From: JAHEJB01 sp041748175
Lineage (GTDB): Bacteria; Bacteroidota; Rhodothermia; Rhodothermales; Rubricoccaceae
Length of the DNA: 64,000 bases
Direction of reading: 5' to 3'
Assembly (NCBI GenBank): GCA_041748175.1
Contig: JBGTDU010000087.1
Span: forward strand, 6,829 to 70,828
Shown piece by piece: positions 24,121 to 32,657 of this stretch. Made by a program: the position numbers and the translations under genes. Position 1 is the first letter of the stretch; each line of letters starts with the position of its first letter. The notes under the pieces were generated by a model, which was not told the origin of the DNA, did no database searches, and saw only the letters and a program-made list of their open reading frames with translations.

Positions 24121-24996
24121 TTAGAACTCCTCGACGAGAAAACCCATCTTGCCCATCTGGTAATCGCGCATTGCTTCGAGTATCTCTGTCGTGCTGGACA
24201 TTACAAATGGGCCGGAGGACACGACGGGCTCGTTTATTGGTTCACCAGCCAGGAGCAGCATTCGGGTTTCTTCCTCCGCCTTGACAAGGATAGCCCCGCC
24301 GTCCTGCGCGAAGTGTGCCAGATGCTCCCCGCCAACGCTTTCATGATCGTTGATTTTGACCGCACCATCGAGGAGGTAAACGAAGGCATTGAACGAACGT
24401 GGCAAATGGAAGGCGTACGCGCCGCCAGATTGGAAAACGGCGTTCAGGGCCAGAATCGGGCTGTACGTGACAATGGGCCCATCAATCTCTTCGAGACGAC
24501 CAGCTACGATCTGAATCGATACTTTACCATCGTCGGTCGTGAGGAAAGGAATCTCCTCCCGCTGCAGCCCCTGGTAGCGCGGTTGTACACCCTTGTGCTC
24601 CGCTGGCAGATTGATCCATAGTTGGATGATCTCCTGCTTTCCACCCGAATCCGTCAAGGTTTGTGGCGGGCGTTCGCTGTGGATAATGCCCATCCCGGCC
24701 GTCATCCATTGCACGCCACTTTCGTTGATCACGTTGTTGTTGCCGCGCGAATCGCGGTGATGGACGCCGCCCTGATAGATAAACGTCACCGGCTCGAAGC
24801 CACGATGAGGATGCGGACCGACGCCTTCATCATTGGGCTGGCTACCCGCAATGATGTCGCTACTGGCGTGGTGCAATAACAGAAAGGGATCCACATGTTC
24901 GAGGCTCGGATGTGGAAGGGCTTGCTTCACGTGGAGCCCACCCATGTTCAGCGCTTGGGCTGGGATGACGTTGAGGAGCGATCGATATGATGTCAT
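24121..24996 (-). CDS. Pirin family protein
   Basis: From ATG 24996 (MTSYRSLLNVIPAQALNMGG) the product is 291 aa. It has the bicupin pirin pattern: DPFLLLHHASS, PHPHRGFEPVTFIYQGGVHHRDS with the metal-binding His residues, MTAGMGIIHSE, and a second cupin including PRSFNAFVYLLDGAV. Bacterial pirins are reported as quercetinases or redox-responsive regulators; the role here is unknown. It is convergent with priA, with only 10 bp between the stops. Confidence 0.92.
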   Translation of the reverse strand: MTSYRSLLNVIPAQALNMGGLHVKQALPHPSLEHVDPFLLLHHASSDIIAGSQPNDEGVGPHPHRGFEPVTFIYQGGVHHRDSRGNNNVINESGVQWMTAGMGIIHSERPPQTLTDSGGKQEIIQLWINLPAEHKGVQPRYQGLQREEIPFLTTDDGKVSIQIVAGRLEEIDGPIVTYSPILALNAVFQSGGAYAFHLPRSFNAFVYLLDGAVKINDHESVGGEHLAHFAQDGGAILVKAEEETRMLLLAGEPINEPVVSSGPFVMSSTTEILEAMRDYQMGKMGFLVEEF

Positions 24997-25153
24997 GACG
25001 AATGAAATAATGTAGGGGGCCGAATCATTGTACGCCCGCCGGTTCCGGGAATGCCGAGTGGACATTTCCACAACCGCTTCGCACGATCCCGGAACCCACG
25101 GGCTATCTTCGGCGCTCGCTGATCGTCCCGCAATGCGGGTTCTATCGGTACCA

Positions 25154-25257
25154 TGAGGGCAAGTCCCGTACGGCTAGCTCCCTCTGAATCCCGTCAGGGC
25201 CGGAAGGCAGCAGCGGTAGGAGGTCGATGCAGCGCGATACGGATCGCTTGCCCTCAC
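25154..25257 (+). ncRNA. ffs: Signal recognition particle RNA (small 4.5S type)
   Basis: The domain IV signature is clear at about 25193-25218: GTCAGGGCCGGAAGGCAGCA, the tetraloop-and-bulge segment bound by Ffh. The ends pair: GAGGGCAAG (25155-25163) with CTTGCCCTC (25247-25255), closing a ~100-nt hairpin. A T-run follows (25258-25261), consistent with termination. The RNA forms SRP with Ffh and directs co-translational membrane insertion. It lies in the gap between pirin and the FAD enzyme, and the overlapping upstream part of that reading frame is not coding. Confidence 0.93.
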
Positions 25258-25326
25258 TTTTGTCTTCGTCCGGCTAGCCCGCCGTCGCAAGGGTCGGCAT
25301 TTGCCGGGATGCGCTCAGTGGATCAT

Positions 25327-26544
25327 ATGTACGACGCCATTATCGTAGGGGCAGGCCCGGGAGGCGCTACGGCCGCGACCGTCATGGCGCGGCGCGGCCT
25401 CAAGCCACTGCTTATCGACCGCGATGCCTTCCCGCGCGACAAGGTTTGCGGCGATGCGTTGAGTGGCAAAACGGTCGACGTGATGAAGCGGCTCGGGATG
25501 ATCGAAGCGCTGCAGGCGGTTTCTCAACTCGACTCCTGGGGCGTCACCTTTTCTGGTCCTCTTGGCGACGAGGTGGCCATTCCATTCACCAAGGCGCTCG
25601 ATAAACCCATCGCGCCGGGCTTTGTGTGCGACCGCGTGACGTTTGATCACCTGGTTTTTCAGCAAGCGGTTGAGTCCGGTGCCGAGATCTGGACAGAGGC
25701 AATGGTTACGGGCCTTCTCCGCGACGGCGAGAAAGTCGTCGGCGTCACGGTGAAACGGAATGGCACCGAACAGGAGGTACGCGCGCCAATCACGGTGGGC
25801 GCCGACGGAGCCTATTCGGTCGTCGTTCGCGAACTTGGAATGGACCAGCTCCACGAGGAGCACTATTGCGCAGGACTCCGGTGGTATTGGGAAGGCGTGA
25901 CCGGTTTCCATGAACTCAACCATATCGAAATCCACTTCGTCGACGAGTCAATCCCGGGCTACTTCTGGATTTTCCCGATGGCGGACGGCAAGGCCAATGT
26001 GGGCCTGGGAATGCTATCGAGCGTGGTGAAGAAGAAGGATCTCAAGCTGAAGCCCTTGCTCGAACGCCTCGTCGAACATCCGCGATTCAAGCATCGGTTC
26101 GCCAACGCAAAGCCGATCGACAAAATCCGAGGCTGGGGCTTACCGCTGGGTTCGAGGCCGCGCCAGATGTCGGGCGATGGATGGCTGCTTCTTGGCGACG
26201 CCGCCAGTCTGATCGATCCGTTCACCGGCGAGGGCATCGGCAACGCGATGGTCTCGGCAGAGAAAGCTGTTGAGTGGGTTGCGAGGGCCAAGGAGGCCAA
26301 CGATTTCTCCGGGCGGTTTCTGGGTGGCTACGACAAAGACGTGATGGCTTACCTCGGGAACGAACTCAGGATCAGCCATGGCATGCAGAGGCTCGGTAAG
26401 TGGAAGTGGCTCCTGAACAAGGTCATTCAGAAAGCGAGCCGATCCGAGGAACTCGCCGACGCCATTTCAATGATGTTTGACGACGAAAGCGAGCGCAAGA
26501 AGCTGGTCTCGCCGATGTTCTATCTGCGGGTCTTGACGGCGTAA
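25327..26544 (+). CDS. Geranylgeranyl reductase family FAD-dependent oxidoreductase
   Basis: From ATG 25327 the 405-aa protein opens with the FAD-binding Rossmann motif (MYDAIIVGAGPGGATAATVM), then the family motif RDAFPRDKVCGDALSG, the central WIFPMADGKANVGLG and the second FAD contact LLGDAASLIDPFTGEGIGNAM. These are the signatures of the geranylgeranyl reductase/ChlP group, which saturates isoprenoid chains (quinone side chains, lipids or pigments). Substrate cannot be fixed here. The frame is open upstream into the SRP RNA, which rules out the earlier start. Confidence 0.9.
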   Translation: MYDAIIVGAGPGGATAATVMARRGLKPLLIDRDAFPRDKVCGDALSGKTVDVMKRLGMIEALQAVSQLDSWGVTFSGPLGDEVAIPFTKALDKPIAPGFVCDRVTFDHLVFQQAVESGAEIWTEAMVTGLLRDGEKVVGVTVKRNGTEQEVRAPITVGADGAYSVVVRELGMDQLHEEHYCAGLRWYWEGVTGFHELNHIEIHFVDESIPGYFWIFPMADGKANVGLGMLSSVVKKKDLKLKPLLERLVEHPRFKHRFANAKPIDKIRGWGLPLGSRPRQMSGDGWLLLGDAASLIDPFTGEGIGNAMVSAEKAVEWVARAKEANDFSGRFLGGYDKDVMAYLGNELRISHGMQRLGKWKWLLNKVIQKASRSEELADAISMMFDDESERKKLVSPMFYLRVLTA

Positions 26545-26721
26545 GGGCGATCCCGACGGCGGAGAAAGAGCGGCCTTGGGGAATTGTGGCGATGGAAGTC
26601 CGAAATAGGGAGGAAGCGCCACACGCGTCCAGCCACAAGATCCAAACTCTTCGCGCTCTCCTGACGAACCGAAATGGGCTCGACGGGTAATTTGGAGCCC
26701 TCTTCAACCTTCTATTCGCAC

Positions 26722-27033
26722 ATGATCGCCTCGACCTTCATCCTTGCGCAGGCAGCGCGCGGCTTCGACCCCTCCTTCTTCATCATGATGGGGTTGATCT
26801 TCGTGGTCTTCTACTTTTTCATCATCCGCCCGCAGCGGAAGCGCGAGGATCAGCGGAAGCAGATGATTAGCGCGGTTCAAAAGGGCGACAAAATTGTTAC
26901 CGCAGGCGGAATCCACGCTACGGTCATCAAGGTCGAAGACACGAGCGTCCTTGCGCAGGTCGACGAGAATGTGAAGCTGCGTTTTGAGAAAAGCGCAATT
27001 TCTGCGGTTCCTTCGCAGAGCACGGACGCCTAG
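26722..27033 (+). CDS. yajC: Preprotein translocase accessory subunit YajC
   Basis: The 103-aa protein (start ATG 26722) has one membrane helix (FFIMMGLIFVVFYFFII) followed at once by RPQRKREDQRKQMISAVQKGDKIVTAGGIHATV, the YajC signature. It is an accessory to SecDF-YidC, though secDF is not adjacent. The stop codon TAG at 27031-27033 coincides with the TA duplication and first base of a 160-bp MITE, so the native C-terminus may have been slightly different. Confidence 0.92.
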   Translation: MIASTFILAQAARGFDPSFFIMMGLIFVVFYFFIIRPQRKREDQRKQMISAVQKGDKIVTAGGIHATVIKVEDTSVLAQVDENVKLRFEKSAISAVPSQSTDA

Positions 27034-27192
27034 CAGGCTGTCGATCTATTCCTTCTATCTGCGGCGGCGGCTCTTGTTCGATCTCAGCGTTGCGAGAATC
27101 TCGCCGGATTACCAATACGACTGCGATCTCGCGCCTTGATCTCGACCAACATCCGCTCGCCTCGCCAACGGATGAATAAATCCACAGCCTGC
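27033..27192. mobile_element. 160-bp MITE flanked by TA duplication (copy 2)
   Basis: The left end (27033) starts GCAGGCTGTCGATCTATTC; the reverse complement of the right end (27192) starts GCAGGCTGTGGATTTATTC, 17 of 19 matching. TA lies just outside both ends (27031-27032, 27193-27194). The length is exactly the 160 bp of the element at 14200-14359, and both carry CAGCGTTGCG about 53 bp in and CGCGCCTTGA further on, though the terminal sequences differ. No coding capacity. It touches the yajC stop codon. Confidence 0.75.
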
Positions 27193-27284
27193 TAGGGAAC
27201 GCAGTTCGTTTTCACAGACGTTCCCGAACCAGTCGCCCCCAGCGCGGTTTTAGCGCGCACGAATAACACCAACCGGAGCCCGTC

Positions 27285-28559
27285 ATGGCGGATAACCCAC
27301 AGAAGGAAAGCTTTTTCGATTCGATTGAAGACGCCATCGCCGATGTTCGAGAGGGTCGGCTAGTGATTGTGGTGGACGACGAGGATCGTGAGAACGAAGG
27401 CGACTTCATCGGTGCGGCCGAGTGCGTGACACCGGAGCTGGTCAATTTTATGACTAGGCATGGCCGTGGGCTCATGTGTGTTCCGATGACGCGCGAGCGC
27501 ACGGCGGAACTCGACCTGCCCATGATGGAACAGGTCAACACGTCGCTGTTCGATACGCCGTTCACGATGTCCGTTGATTTTCGAACGGGGACGACCACAG
27601 GGATTTCCGCCGCCGATCGGGCCAAAACCGTACGAGCGCTTGCCGACCCTGATGCGCGCGCAGCCGATTTCGCCCGGCCCGGCCACATCTTCCCACTTCG
27701 AGCCCAAACCGGCGGCGTACTCCGGCGGACGGGGCATACAGAAGCTGCCGTTGATCTCGCGAAGCTCGCCGGCAAGCAACCCGTGGGGATCCTCATCGAA
27801 ATCATGAACGACGATGGCTCGATGGCGCGCGTGCCGGACCTCCGCCGCCTCGCCGACGAGTTCGATCTCAAACTTATCACCATCAAAGATCTCGTTGCCT
27901 ATCGGATGCACTCCGAGAAGCTGGTTCAGCGCCTGATTGATGTGAAGCTGCCGACGCGATATGGGGAGTTCACGCTGGTTGCCTACGAGGAGGTTCTGAC
28001 CGGTGAAAACCACCTCGCACTGGTCAAGGGTGAGCTTTCTGAAGACGAACCTGTCCTCACCCGGGTGCATAGCCAGTGCGTCACCGGCGATGTCTTTGGC
28101 TCCGCCCGCTGCGACTGTGGCGATCAGTTGGCCCGCGCGATGCAACAAGTCGAAAGGGAAGGGAGTGGCGTCATCCTCTACATGAAACAGGAGGGCCGCG
28201 GGATTGGACTCGTCAACAAGCTGAAGGCATACAAGCTGCAGGAGGAGGGCATGGATACCGTAGAGGCCAATGAGGCGCTCGGCTTCAAGATGGACCACCG
28301 CGACTACGGCATCGGCTGTCAGATTCTGCGGGACCTCGGCGTGCGCAAGCTCCGCCTGATGACCAACAACCCGCAAAAGCGAATTGGCCTCGCGGGTTAT
28401 GGGCTGGAAGTTGTGGAGCAGGTCCCGATCGAAATCGCGGCTGGTGCGCACAACGAGGGTTATCTCCGAACCAAGCGCGACAAAATGGGCCACGAGCTCA
28501 CGCTGGATGGCGCTACAGCCCACGACACGACGGTTCTGAGAAAAGTCTTCGGCACGTAG
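27285..28559 (+). CDS. ribBA: Bifunctional riboflavin enzyme RibBA
   Basis: The 424-aa fusion makes the two first precursors of riboflavin. The N-terminal half is 3,4-dihydroxy-2-butanone-4-phosphate synthase: VVDDEDRENEGDFIGAAE with the acidic metal loop, and FRARPGHIFPLRAQ-like DFARPGHIFPLRA with RTGHTEAAVDLAKLAG. The C-terminal half is GTP cyclohydrolase II: RVHSQCVTGDVFGSARCDCGDQL with the zinc cysteines, then LYMKQEGRGIGLVNKLKAY and LMTNNPQKRIGL. All key residues appear intact in both halves. No FMN riboswitch is visible in the 92 bp between the MITE and the start. Confidence 0.97.
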   Translation: MADNPQKESFFDSIEDAIADVREGRLVIVVDDEDRENEGDFIGAAECVTPELVNFMTRHGRGLMCVPMTRERTAELDLPMMEQVNTSLFDTPFTMSVDFRTGTTTGISAADRAKTVRALADPDARAADFARPGHIFPLRAQTGGVLRRTGHTEAAVDLAKLAGKQPVGILIEIMNDDGSMARVPDLRRLADEFDLKLITIKDLVAYRMHSEKLVQRLIDVKLPTRYGEFTLVAYEEVLTGENHLALVKGELSEDEPVLTRVHSQCVTGDVFGSARCDCGDQLARAMQQVEREGSGVILYMKQEGRGIGLVNKLKAYKLQEEGMDTVEANEALGFKMDHRDYGIGCQILRDLGVRKLRLMTNNPQKRIGLAGYGLEVVEQVPIEIAAGAHNEGYLRTKRDKMGHELTLDGATAHDTTVLRKVFGT

Positions 28560-28614
28560 CGACTTAAGCATCCGGGCAAGGCGGCGATATTGAAGGCGAA
28601 TCCGCCTTCCCGCC

Positions 28615-29292
28615 ATGCGCCCACTCACCCTTGTCCTTGCCGGCGTTTTAACCGTTGCCGCAGCGTACGCGATTTTCTTTTGGAGAAATGCGTCGGAGGT
28701 TCGGGAGCAGCTTGAGAACGAGCAGGCAGCCGAGCGAACGGTTGAGGAGCTTCCGGCCGGTGACTCGCGAAGCAGTTTTGGTAGAGGAAATCAAACCCTT
28801 CCGCCTCCAAATCGGACGCTTCAGGCACCGCGACTTCCAGGTCCGTCAGATGCTCCGACGGATTCGACAGAAGCTGGCATGCAGGATGATCCATCGGGAT
28901 CTGCATCTACCTCTCAGGCACAGCAAACCGCAACGGCAATCGACGAAAACCCCGAGATGCATGCACCGAGCGAAGACGCCGAGATAAAAGAGAATAACTA
29001 CTCGGGGCTTGAGCGGACGGGGCTTCAGATTGCCTCTGCAATCCAGCGCCAGATGCGCGAAGGAGAAATCCTCACGCGTGGGAGAGGAATCGGCGCGGCG
29101 CTGTTGCGGTACGTGGGATATCCTGTTGATGCAAACGGAGAGCACACCACATCCGACGGCAACTTCATGGTAGAAATAAAGGGCCCGGACCTCATTGTGG
29201 TGACCGCGACGTCTGAGGCGTTCGGCAATCAGATGGAGGTCTCCATTATTGGCCCCCGCGACGTGGACCGGCGGGTTCGGCGGTTGCGGTAG
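28615..29292 (+). CDS. Anchored periplasmic protein with C-terminal domain, paralogue 1
   Basis: The 225-aa protein has an N-terminal membrane anchor (LTLVLAGVLTVAAAYAIFFW), a long Ser/Pro/Gln-rich linker (about residues 40-135) and a ~90-residue C-terminal domain containing LRYVGYPVDANGEHTT, GNFMVEIKGPDLIVVTATS and VSIIGPRDVDRRV. The same anchor-linker-domain layout and spaced residues occur in the next gene (29425), so they form a paralogous pair. No known family is recognised; the pattern hints at a pilin-like or periplasmic interaction domain. Confidence 0.65.
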   Translation: MRPLTLVLAGVLTVAAAYAIFFWRNASEVREQLENEQAAERTVEELPAGDSRSSFGRGNQTLPPPNRTLQAPRLPGPSDAPTDSTEAGMQDDPSGSASTSQAQQTATAIDENPEMHAPSEDAEIKENNYSGLERTGLQIASAIQRQMREGEILTRGRGIGAALLRYVGYPVDANGEHTTSDGNFMVEIKGPDLIVVTATSEAFGNQMEVSIIGPRDVDRRVRRLR

Positions 29293-29424
29293 ATAGCTTG
29301 GCGTCGCAGGCTTTGGAAGGGCCGCGCCGGGATTATTGCAACGGCCGATTCGATGAAGGCGGATGGTCGAATTAAGCTGAGGCGAGGAATAGTTGATACA
29401 AGGAGCACAAAAAGTGCCAGCGCC

Positions 29425-30060
29425 ATGAACCGCCTGCTCACGCTGCTCTGCGGATTTCTGTTCGTCCTTTGCGGCATTCTCGCCGGTTTGCTCTTCAAAA
29501 AGGCGGACGGCGAATCAGCCGACGTCAACGTCAGCACCAACGTGTCCATTAACACGCCCGGCTCCGAAAGCGGGGATGTGCGCGTAGAGGGTGACTCTGG
29601 TGATGCTTCGCGCGTGCGTGTCGAAATCGACCGTGGCTCGAATACGTCGGCCCCAGGTCCTGGCCGTTCCGCCGATGAGGTGCTTCGCGATGTCGGCCGC
29701 GAGGACCAGGATAGACGACTCCGCCAGAAACGTGAGAATCTGGATGAGCTGATCCAGCGTGGCGTCCGAGTAGCCGCTGACGCGCAATCGTGGGCACTCC
29801 GTCCCGCTCCGTTTGGTGGGGCCGAGGAGGGCGAGACAATCGCAGATGCTCAATTCTCAGACTTGGGTTATCCGAACATCAACATGGGGTACGCCAACGT
29901 CCACGGCGGAGTCTTTCAAACGCTGGAGGGAGATTTCCAACTTTCGCGTAGCGATGGTGCGCTGATTATCACCGGAGAGAATCGTGATTGGGACAATCGG
30001 ATTCGCGTGGTCGTTCGTGGCACCGCACCTGCCGATATCGATACGCAGGTGCTCCCCTAA
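29425..30060 (+). CDS. Anchored periplasmic protein with C-terminal domain, paralogue 2
   Basis: From ATG 29425 (MNRLLTLLCGFLFVLCGILAG) the 211-aa protein has an N-terminal membrane anchor, an acidic/Ser-rich linker with SADVNVSTNVSINTPG, a charged helix (REDQDRRLRQKRENLDELI) and a C-terminal domain with FSDLGYPNINMGYANV, GDFQLSRSDGALIITGEN and VVVRGTAPADIDTQV. This domain aligns with that of the preceding gene (GYP, G-x-F, I-x-x-G-x-x-D-I/V-D). An upstream in-frame ATG (29353) would put a basic leader before the anchor and is less likely. It converges with the phosphatase gene, stops overlapping. Confidence 0.65.
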   Translation: MNRLLTLLCGFLFVLCGILAGLLFKKADGESADVNVSTNVSINTPGSESGDVRVEGDSGDASRVRVEIDRGSNTSAPGPGRSADEVLRDVGREDQDRRLRQKRENLDELIQRGVRVAADAQSWALRPAPFGGAEEGETIADAQFSDLGYPNINMGYANVHGGVFQTLEGDFQLSRSDGALIITGENRDWDNRIRVVVRGTAPADIDTQVLP

Positions 30061-30590
30061 TCCACCCCGTCCGGCGCGCCGAAGTGCAGCCGAACGGCTC
30101 GCGAGGCCGCTCCATCCATGGGCGATAGGATGAGCAGGTTGTCGTAGTCGCGTTCGTCGAACTCGGGCATTTCCTCGCCGGTCAGCGCCGAGGCCATCGC
30201 GGGAATCGTGTTGCTGTGGCCGGCGATGAGGATGGTCTGCCCAACGAACTCGTCGGCAAGGCCTCGGACAACTTCCCGCGCAGAGGCCCCAACATCCGCC
30301 GTATCCAACGGGCGGATCACGATCTCCAACCCCAATGTGTCGGCAAGCGGTTGCAGCGTTTCGGACGTCCGCTTGAACTGCGAGGCCACGAGGACATCCA
30401 CCCCCGCGCTGATGAGCAGTTCGCGGAGGGCAAGGGCGCGAACGCGACCCTCCTCGCTCAGGGAGGGGTCTGGCCCCGTTTGCTTCTCCGCGTGCCGGAC
30501 AAGCAACACGATGGTTTCCGACGGGTGCTCTTGCGCCAGCGCAGGCGCGGCGACGAGGAGGACCAGGACAAGGAGAGATCGACGAGTCAC
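30057..30590 (-). CDS. Secreted histidine phosphatase (phosphoglycerate-mutase/SixA-like)
   Basis: From GTG 30590 the 177-aa protein has a signal peptide (MTRRSLLVLVLLVAAPALAQ) and a histidine-phosphatase core: the RHA motif in LLVRHAEKQTGPDPSLSEEG, then ASQFKRTSETLQPLADTLG and the second catalytic His in LIAGHSNTIPAMASAL. It probably acts in the periplasm as a phosphohydrolase; substrate unknown. The GTG start is 10 bp after the coaE stop; the longer frame reading into coaE is rejected because the signal peptide fits the GTG. Confidence 0.82.
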   Translation of the reverse strand: MTRRSLLVLVLLVAAPALAQEHPSETIVLLVRHAEKQTGPDPSLSEEGRVRALALRELLISAGVDVLVASQFKRTSETLQPLADTLGLEIVIRPLDTADVGASAREVVRGLADEFVGQTILIAGHSNTIPAMASALTGEEMPEFDERDYDNLLILSPMDGAASRAVRLHFGAPDGVD

Positions 30591-30600
30591 AGTGGCTGGT

Positions 30601-31200
30601 TCACAGATCAACGAGGGTAGAAAAGAGGTCGTCCACCTTTCCACGAAGGAGGTCGAGGCTGCCAGCATTTTCGATAAGGTAGTCGGCGAGGGGCCGCAAT
30701 ACATCCGGAGGCTTTTGATGGCTCATTCGCGCAAGCACTTCCCCGCGCGAGATCCGATTCCGCGCCATCACCCGGGCAATGCGGGTTTCAACAGACGCGT
30801 CAACAAGCAGGATGGCATCGAATACTTCAGCCACGTCTGTCTCCGTGATGAGCGCGACCTCATAGATGAACAGAATGATTCCATCGCGTTTTGCCTGCTC
30901 GATAGCCCCCATAAGCGCTTCCCGGACGACCGGATGAACCAGCGCATTCAGCGCCTGCACCTCCGCCGGGTTGCCGAAGACTCTTTCAGCCAGCCCAGCC
31001 CGGTTGAGTGAGCCGTCATCCAAGATGGTCTCCTCGCCGAACTTCCGAACGAGCGCGGCGCGGAGTTGCGGATCCTCCACCATCAGGCGCTTCGCCTCGT
31101 CATCGGCGTTGGCTGCACGAACTCCAGGTTTTTCCGCGAGCATTCGGGCCACCTCCGATTTCCCGCTGCCGATGCCGCCGGTGATGGCGAGAGTCGTCAT
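30601..31200 (-). CDS. coaE: Dephospho-CoA kinase
   Basis: From ATG 31200 the 199-aa enzyme begins MTTLAITGGIGSGKSEVARM, with the P-loop GGIGSGKS. It continues RAANADDEAKRLMVE, where Asp takes the place usual in the catalytic DAD motif, and the lid region QLRAALVRKFGEETI, then LNALVHPVVREALM. It phosphorylates dephospho-CoA in the last step of CoA synthesis. Length is normal. The upstream 39 codons of the open frame are not protein-like and are excluded. Confidence 0.95.
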   Translation of the reverse strand: MTTLAITGGIGSGKSEVARMLAEKPGVRAANADDEAKRLMVEDPQLRAALVRKFGEETILDDGSLNRAGLAERVFGNPAEVQALNALVHPVVREALMGAIEQAKRDGIILFIYEVALITETDVAEVFDAILLVDASVETRIARVMARNRISRGEVLARMSHQKPPDVLRPLADYLIENAGSLDLLRGKVDDLFSTLVDL

Positions 31201-31313
31201 CTTGGGGGATGGTGAGAGGAGGGATAGGAAGGGATGAAGGTAACCGGTCGGTTGTTGGCTCGCGATGGCGTTCTTCCATTCCCCACACACCCTTTCAGCA
31301 ACCTTCTGGAACC

Positions 31314-32078
31314 TCAACCAAACGCATCGGCCATCAGCTGCTCTGCCTGGACAACGGCGTCGCCAGCCGACGTGAGCCGGTTGAACGCGCTTTCGAGCGA
31401 GCCTTCGCCTGCATCAGCCATAATCTCTGCCGGGGATCCGTCACGGAGAATATGGCCGTCTCGGATAACGATGACCTGGTCCGCCACTTTCTCTACAGCG
31501 TCCAGCAAATGCGAGGAGTAGAAAACCGTTTTGCCGACCTCCGCCAGCGCACGTAGCAAGGCCCGAACCTGAAGCACGGCGTGCGCGTCGAGGCCGTTCA
31601 GCGGCTCGTCGAGGAGCAGCACGGCCGGGTCGTGGAGGAGCGAAGCAGCAATGAGGATCTTCTGTTTCATTCCTTTCGAAAACGAAATCATGGCCTGCTG
31701 ACCGTCGGCCTCAAGGCCCCAGAAGGAGAGAAGTGCAGCCGTCCGATGGCCGATGAGTTGCTCCCGCAGCCCGTGCATCCGCCCGATAAAGGCCAGGTAT
31801 TCGGTTGGCGTAAAGCTCTCGTAGAGGTGGCCATGTTCGGGTACATACCCGAATCGCCGCTTCGCCTCCAGCGCGTCCACGGCTATCTCAATGCCTCCAA
31901 CCCAAACCTGCCCGGCATCGGGCTTCAATGTGCCAGTGAGGAGCCGGAGCGTCGTTGTCTTGCCGGCGCCGTTCGGCCCGACGTAGCCCGCCACCGTCCC
32001 CGGCGCTACATCGAAAGCGACATCGTGCAAGATCGGCTTGCCGTCGATGGAGACGTGAACGTGCTGGACGGAGATCAT
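31314..32078 (-). CDS. ABC transporter ATP-binding protein
   Basis: From ATG 32078 the 254-aa ATPase has Walker A GPNGAGKTT, Q-loop region RRFGYVPEHGHLYESFTP, signature FSKGMKQKILIAASLLHDP, Walker B LLLDEPLNGLD and the H-loop in FYSSHLLDAVEKVAD. The divergent signature (FSKGMKQK) is typical of the ABC-2/natA-type exporters such as those for antibiotics, lipids or Na+. No permease gene is adjacent, so the transported substrate is unknown. Confidence 0.9.
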   Translation of the reverse strand: MISVQHVHVSIDGKPILHDVAFDVAPGTVAGYVGPNGAGKTTTLRLLTGTLKPDAGQVWVGGIEIAVDALEAKRRFGYVPEHGHLYESFTPTEYLAFIGRMHGLREQLIGHRTAALLSFWGLEADGQQAMISFSKGMKQKILIAASLLHDPAVLLLDEPLNGLDAHAVLQVRALLRALAEVGKTVFYSSHLLDAVEKVADQVIVIRDGHILRDGSPAEIMADAGEGSLESAFNRLTSAGDAVVQAEQLMADAFG

Positions 32079-32127
32079 GGAGTGGGAGTCGGTGCCGAAA
32101 GGGAGTGTTGTGGTCAGAAGGATAGGA

Positions 32128-32469
32128 TCAACCTGGTGGCCAGGCCATTGGGCGACCGCCAAGAAGATGAAGGTGGATGTGGAATACTGATTGGCCGGCT
32201 TCCGCGCCGTTGTTCATCACAAGGCGATAGTCGGTGATGCCTTCTTGCTGTGCCACACGTCGGGCGACGGTGAACAGATGGCCGACGAGGGTTTCATCTT
32301 CATCGTCGATCAGGTCGGGCCGGGTGATGGGTTTGCGTGGTACGATGAGGAGGTGTTTCGGAGCCGCAGGATTGATATCTCTGAAGGCGATGCAAAGCTC
32401 GTCTTCGTAAACCATATCCGATGGGATTTCTCCGTCGGCAATCTTTTGGAAGAGGGTTTTTTCAATCAT
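32128..32469 (-). CDS. HIT family nucleotide-binding protein (HinT-like)
   Basis: The 113-aa protein begins MIEKTLFQKIADGEIPSDMVYEDE and contains the histidine triad HIHLHLL (residues about 96-102) near the C-terminus, preceded by NGAEAGQSVFHIHLHLLGGRPM. It matches the HinT purine nucleoside phosphoramidase group, which hydrolyses adenosine 5'-phosphoramidates. Length is typical. It lies just upstream of the ABC ATPase in the same direction, 49 bp apart. Confidence 0.95.
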   Translation of the reverse strand: MIEKTLFQKIADGEIPSDMVYEDELCIAFRDINPAAPKHLLIVPRKPITRPDLIDDEDETLVGHLFTVARRVAQQEGITDYRLVMNNGAEAGQSVFHIHLHLLGGRPMAWPPG

Positions 32470-32657
32470 GGCGCTGGAATTGGAGGTGCCGTGGCAAGGA
32501 TTGGGCGCGATTCAGTGGGTGCCGCTCGACTACCCACCGACGGAATGGTAGCGCGTCCGCTTGATCGGCTAATGCGCAAGGTATTGCCACGGCTGCGGCA
32601 AGTGTTGGAACGGACATAGACTCACCGGGTTCAGACCGTCGCCTCTCGATTAGCACC
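32470..32657. other. Divergent intergenic gap between HIT and PTPS genes
   Basis: This 188-bp gap must hold the promoters of both the minus-strand HIT/ABC pair and the plus-strand pterin cluster. No confident promoter boxes, operators or repeats were found. Confidence 0.4.

Noticed and set aside
27193..27284. FMN riboswitch before ribBA
   Set aside because: None of the conserved aptamer segments are present; the space is only 92 bp and partly follows the MITE.
27360..28628. 422-aa open frame antisense to ribBA
   Set aside because: Shadow of ribBA in a GC-rich gene; the sequence lacks any recognisable domain.
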